From contig VXAZ01008030.1 of NCBI GenBank assembly GCA_013399875.1, positions 62,001 to 126,000 on the forward strand: a DNA stretch of 64,000 nt, read 5' to 3'. This DNA is from Gymnorhina tibicen (Eukaryota; Chordata; Aves; Passeriformes; Artamidae). The position numbers and the translations under genes are program-made. Under the pieces are notes generated by a model. It was not told where the DNA came from and searched no databases. It saw only the letters and a program-made list of their open reading frames with translations. Shown here piece by piece: positions 63,401 through 64,000 of the stretch (positions within the stretch are counted from its first letter, which is position 1; each line of letters begins with the position of its first letter).

Positions 63401-64000
63401 GTGTAGTGTTACAATTAAAATACTTCACTTCCCAGTCCCACCTACCACCCCTCTGTGGGAAGCCTACCACCTCACAGCTCCCAGTAGGGCTGATGCTTAC
63501 ATAATTCTAAAAAAAATACAGTCAGGAAACAAGAAACTGAGCTTCTATCGGACATATTTCTCAGAAAAGGCAGGAAAAGATTAAGGCAGGGAAGCACCCT
63601 AGGTGGTTACTGTAACTGTAGTACTTCATAGAGTCATACAAAGGATGGGACACTGCTGTGCCCAGAGTTGTTGGGCAGGTGGTGGATAAGACTGAATTTT
63701 TCTTTTCAGAGTAAAAAAAACCCAAAAGTGTCTGATAGCACTCACAATTGTAAACAGTTTCAAAGTACAGGGAAAATCAATAGCAAGGAAAGAAAAAGCA
63801 TCCATATGTATCAGAAATAAACTAGCACAGAAATTTCTGCAGTTTAGCCTCCCCACTTATTTGTGTGAAAAGATATTTTGCTACAAAGATTGTTTCCTTC
63901 TTTCTGTGAAAGTCAGGAAATACAACCTGTTTCATGAAAAAAATACCCACGCTGTACTAAGCTCTGAGTATGCTGCATACGCTTTCCTCATAGGGAATCA
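60473..64000. other. Non-coding right end
   Basis: The sequence is AT-rich without a supported gene. Minus-strand frames of 78 and 120 codons overlap at 62928-63294 in two phases; they are described as a finding. Homeodomain-like TAAT motifs are dense at 61860-62000 and 62640-62720. A G/T-rich stretch (TTGGTTGGTT units) lies at 62236-62290. Confidence 0.5.

Noticed and set aside
63625..63660. TTCATAGAGTCATACAAAGG, resembling the complement of a CR1 terminus
   Set aside because: Only about 20 bases resemble the CR1 tail and the following sequence does not continue the match.

Overview
The window looks like a stretch of bird nuclear genome. It is AT-rich with almost no long open frames. It carries several copies of the LINE family CR1, in the forms usual for birds, plus two retroviral-type solo LTRs and simple repeats. 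Nothing looks prokaryotic: there are no operons, rRNA, tRNA or CRISPR. The species cannot be fixed from the sequence.

Gene content is sparse. The best coding evidence is a plus-strand exon cluster at the left end: 2361-2699, 4771-4856 and 6431-6624. The three segments are open, read like protein, have usable splice sites and share compatible intron phases (1/1, then 0/0). I do not recognise the protein and give no symbol. If the gene continues rightward, the next exon must accept an intron of phase 2. Two segments with strong acceptors do so, at 53278-53464 (open to a stop beside an AATAAA) and 51062-51220. Either would make most of the window one intron of about 45 kb, but both are tentative. 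A separate weak case exists for a minus-strand last exon at 32133-32218.

The middle (about 34.0-39.1 kb) is a retroelement cluster: a worn solo LTR (about 34030-34362), a plus-strand CR1 with endonuclease and reverse transcriptase remains (about 35640-38012), and a well-preserved GC-rich solo LTR (38577-39096) flanked by the 5-bp target duplication TTCCA. A very old CR1-like relic lies at about 41870-42860. Shorter CR1 pieces lie at 11982-12085 and 19168-19383 (minus), 57741-58340 (minus, joining a 3' part directly to an endonuclease part) and 60103-60472 (plus).

The rest is non-coding: low-complexity tracts, a (TTCCC)n microsatellite at 44236, a 17-bp tandem repeat at 44034, and a few short perfect inverted repeats. 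I found no undescribed enzymatic or defence system. The items most worth following up are the unnamed split gene and the dated LTR insertion.
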